Below are positions 51,291 to 51,304 of a stretch of DNA of 51,304 nucleotides, piece after piece. A program made the position numbers and the translations under genes. Positions within the stretch are counted from its first letter, which is position 1. Each line of letters begins with the position of its first letter. Under the pieces are notes generated by a model that was not told where the DNA came from, made no database searches, and saw nothing but the letters and a program-made list of their open reading frames with translations. Source of the DNA: an uncultured Clostridia bacterium (GTDB lineage Bacteria > Bacillota > Clostridia > Oscillospirales > Acutalibacteraceae); the NCBI GenBank assembly GCA_937896885.1, contig CALBNX010000019.1:1-51304 (forward strand), read 5' to 3'.

Positions 51291-51304
51291 TTTATGCAAT
51301 CCAG

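Overview
The window looks like chromosomal DNA from a low-GC, Gram-positive, spore-forming member of the Clostridia, probably a gut or rumen Oscillospirales-like bacterium. The grounds are three sporulation genes (sleB, sipL, spoIVA), a clostridial glgB-glgC-glgD-glgA cluster, GH2 and GH36 glycosidases with sugar transporters, a cohesin-like surface protein, and strong AGGAGG-type ribosome binding sites with TTGACA/TATAAT promoters. The lineage call is inference; only the first ~350 nt of a 16S rRNA gene are present.

Layout. 1-711: 5' part of a 16S rRNA gene (minus strand) with two tandem promoters. 870-3110: sleB, then a membrane protein and a divergent XRE repressor sharing an operator-studded promoter, the pair bracketed by 69-bp direct repeats. 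3113-11828: one minus-strand operon with all seven shikimate steps plus pheA and tyrA (aroF-tyrA-aroB-aroA-aroC-pheA-aroEK-aroQ, then an unknown gene). It is headed by a Phe/Tyr-rich leader peptide and a transcription attenuator. 12074-15742: trpS, a tiny conserved-looking ORF and a polar amino acid ABC transporter whose binding protein is circularly permuted. 15898-18207: GtrA-like and cohesin-like membrane proteins, a small gene behind a LexA-type box, and a zinc-ribbon membrane protein. 18330-23608: GH2 beta-glycosidase and GPH sugar symporter, divergent from an AraC regulator. 23651-24188: a four-helix-bundle (23S IVS/S23-like) gene lying between inverted arrays of mini-hairpins. 24189-30517: dusB, sipL-spoIVA, GH36 alpha-galactosidase. 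30544-30693: a second hairpin array without a gene inside. 30724-36420: glycogen synthesis operon. 36806-40918: MarR regulator and heterodimeric ABC exporter. 41158-47169: an intact eight-gene phage head-and-connector module with no tail, lysis, integrase or replication genes. 47212-51022: MFS transporter, tRNA-Thr, lipid-kinase-like gene, THUMP-domain RNA methyltransferase. 51023-51304: palindromic repeat and terminator.

How it fits together. The aromatic operon makes chorismate and then Phe and Tyr, and is sensed through translation of its own leader. The GH2/GPH/AraC, GH36, MFS and glg genes describe uptake of plant-type oligosaccharides, their hydrolysis and storage as glycogen. The most unusual items are the attenuator with a mapped antiterminator pairing, the permuted binding protein, the hairpin-array element with and without its four-helix-bundle gene, and the head-only phage module.
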